In this document: positions 5,670 to 5,937 of the stretch, one piece after another | Position numbering within the stretch: the stretch's first letter is position 1 | Layout of the letters: each line of letters starts with the position of its first letter | NCBI GenBank assembly: GCA_002389055.1 | Contig: DGNT01000177.1 | Location: 1-5,937 of the forward strand | Length of the DNA stretch: 5,937 nt | Origin: Alcanivorax sp. UBA4485 | GTDB lineage: Bacteria; Pseudomonadota; Gammaproteobacteria; Pseudomonadales; Alcanivoracaceae | Direction: 5' to 3' | The notes under the pieces: model-generated | What the model was told of the DNA's origin: nothing | Databases searched by the model: none | Seen by the model: the letters and a program-made list of their open reading frames with translations, nothing else | Made by a program: the position numbers and the translations under genes

Positions 5670-5937
5670 ATGAGCGCCCTGGCACTGCAAAGCGGCTATG
5701 TCCGCGTTACCGAGCACGGCAAATTACTGGAAGTGACCCTGGACCGGGCCGACAAGCTCAACGCCCTGAGCGGCGAGATGTACCGGGATATCAGCCGCGC
5801 CGTGGATCACTACCGCGACCGGGATGATCTTACCGCCCTGCTGCTGGACGCCGAGGGACGCGCCTTCACCGCCGGCAACGACATCGGCGACTTCCTTAAC
5901 GCGGACCCGGAGTCCCGCAAGGACGGCAAGCAGAGCC
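5670..5937 (+). CDS. Enoyl-CoA hydratase/isomerase family protein (crotonase), N-terminal part
   Basis: The first 89 residues of a crotonase-fold protein, cut by the right edge; full-length members are usually about 250-270 residues. The N-terminal strand VTLDRADKLNALSGEMY (22-38) corresponds to the conserved P/R-x-x-x-NALs region. The oxyanion-hole and CoA-binding segment GRAFTAGNDIGDF (63-75) is typical: Ala65 and the Gly-Asn-Asp group lie where crotonases form the first oxyanion-hole amide. The catalytic Glu/Asp region lies beyond the edge, so hydratase, isomerase or another crotonase activity cannot be distinguished. It is transcribed divergently from the dehydrogenase/kinase/SDR operon and probably belongs to the same acyl-CoA catabolic theme, perhaps under shared control from the region between them (inference). 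Confidence 0.92.
   Translation, partial: MSALALQSGYVRVTEHGKLLEVTLDRADKLNALSGEMYRDISRAVDHYRDRDDLTALLLDAEGRAFTAGNDIGDFLNADPESRKDGKQS

Noticed and set aside
1..5937. Defence system, prophage or mobile element
   Set aside because: All seven genes are metabolic enzyme families with uniform GC-rich coding; no transposase, integrase, nuclease or CRISPR-type repeat was seen.

Overview
The window looks like chromosomal DNA of a GC-rich gammaproteobacterium that lives on fatty acids or hydrocarbons. The codons are strongly GC-biased, the gaps between genes are AT-richer, the Shine-Dalgarno sites are mostly clear, and the gene content is acyl-CoA catabolism. The proteins read like those of Alcanivorax and its relatives or of Marinobacter/Pseudomonas-type bacteria. 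That assignment is from memory of the families and is only moderately secure.

Layout. Six genes lie on the minus strand, in the same direction and close together. In transcription order (right to left) they are: a histidine-phosphatase-fold protein (4810-5487), an acyl-CoA dehydrogenase of the ACAD10/11 type (3558-4775), an APH-fold phosphotransferase like the kinase domain of ACAD10/11 (2400-3431), a DHRS4-like short-chain dehydrogenase (1611-2375), a second SDR (811-1593), and a third SDR that runs off the left edge (1-799). The gaps are 34, 126, 24, 17 and 11 bases, so this is very probably one operon. The only sizeable internal gap (3432-3557) holds a strong imperfect hairpin and four tandem degenerate heptamers. 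A 182-base AT-rich region (5488-5669) separates the operon from a divergent plus-strand enoyl-CoA hydratase/isomerase gene (5670 to the right edge). That region carries two interleaved pairs of 10-base direct repeats.

How the genes may work together. In animals, ACAD10 and ACAD11 fuse an APH-type kinase domain to an acyl-CoA dehydrogenase domain, and they process 4-hydroxyacyl-CoAs through a phosphorylated intermediate. The Pseudomonas putida levulinate (lva) pathway uses separate kinase and dehydrogenase proteins for the same chemistry. Here the two activities are separate adjacent genes, with three SDRs for alcohol/ketone redox steps and a crotonase across the divergent promoter. The best working model is an operon that feeds hydroxy- or oxo-substituted acyl-CoAs into beta-oxidation. 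The substrate is not visible in the sequence.

No RNA genes, insertion sequences, CRISPR arrays or phage genes were recognised. I see no clearly unprecedented system. The points most worth following are the split kinase/dehydrogenase module with a neighbouring phosphatase-fold protein, several substitutions at catalytic positions, and the two non-coding repeat structures.
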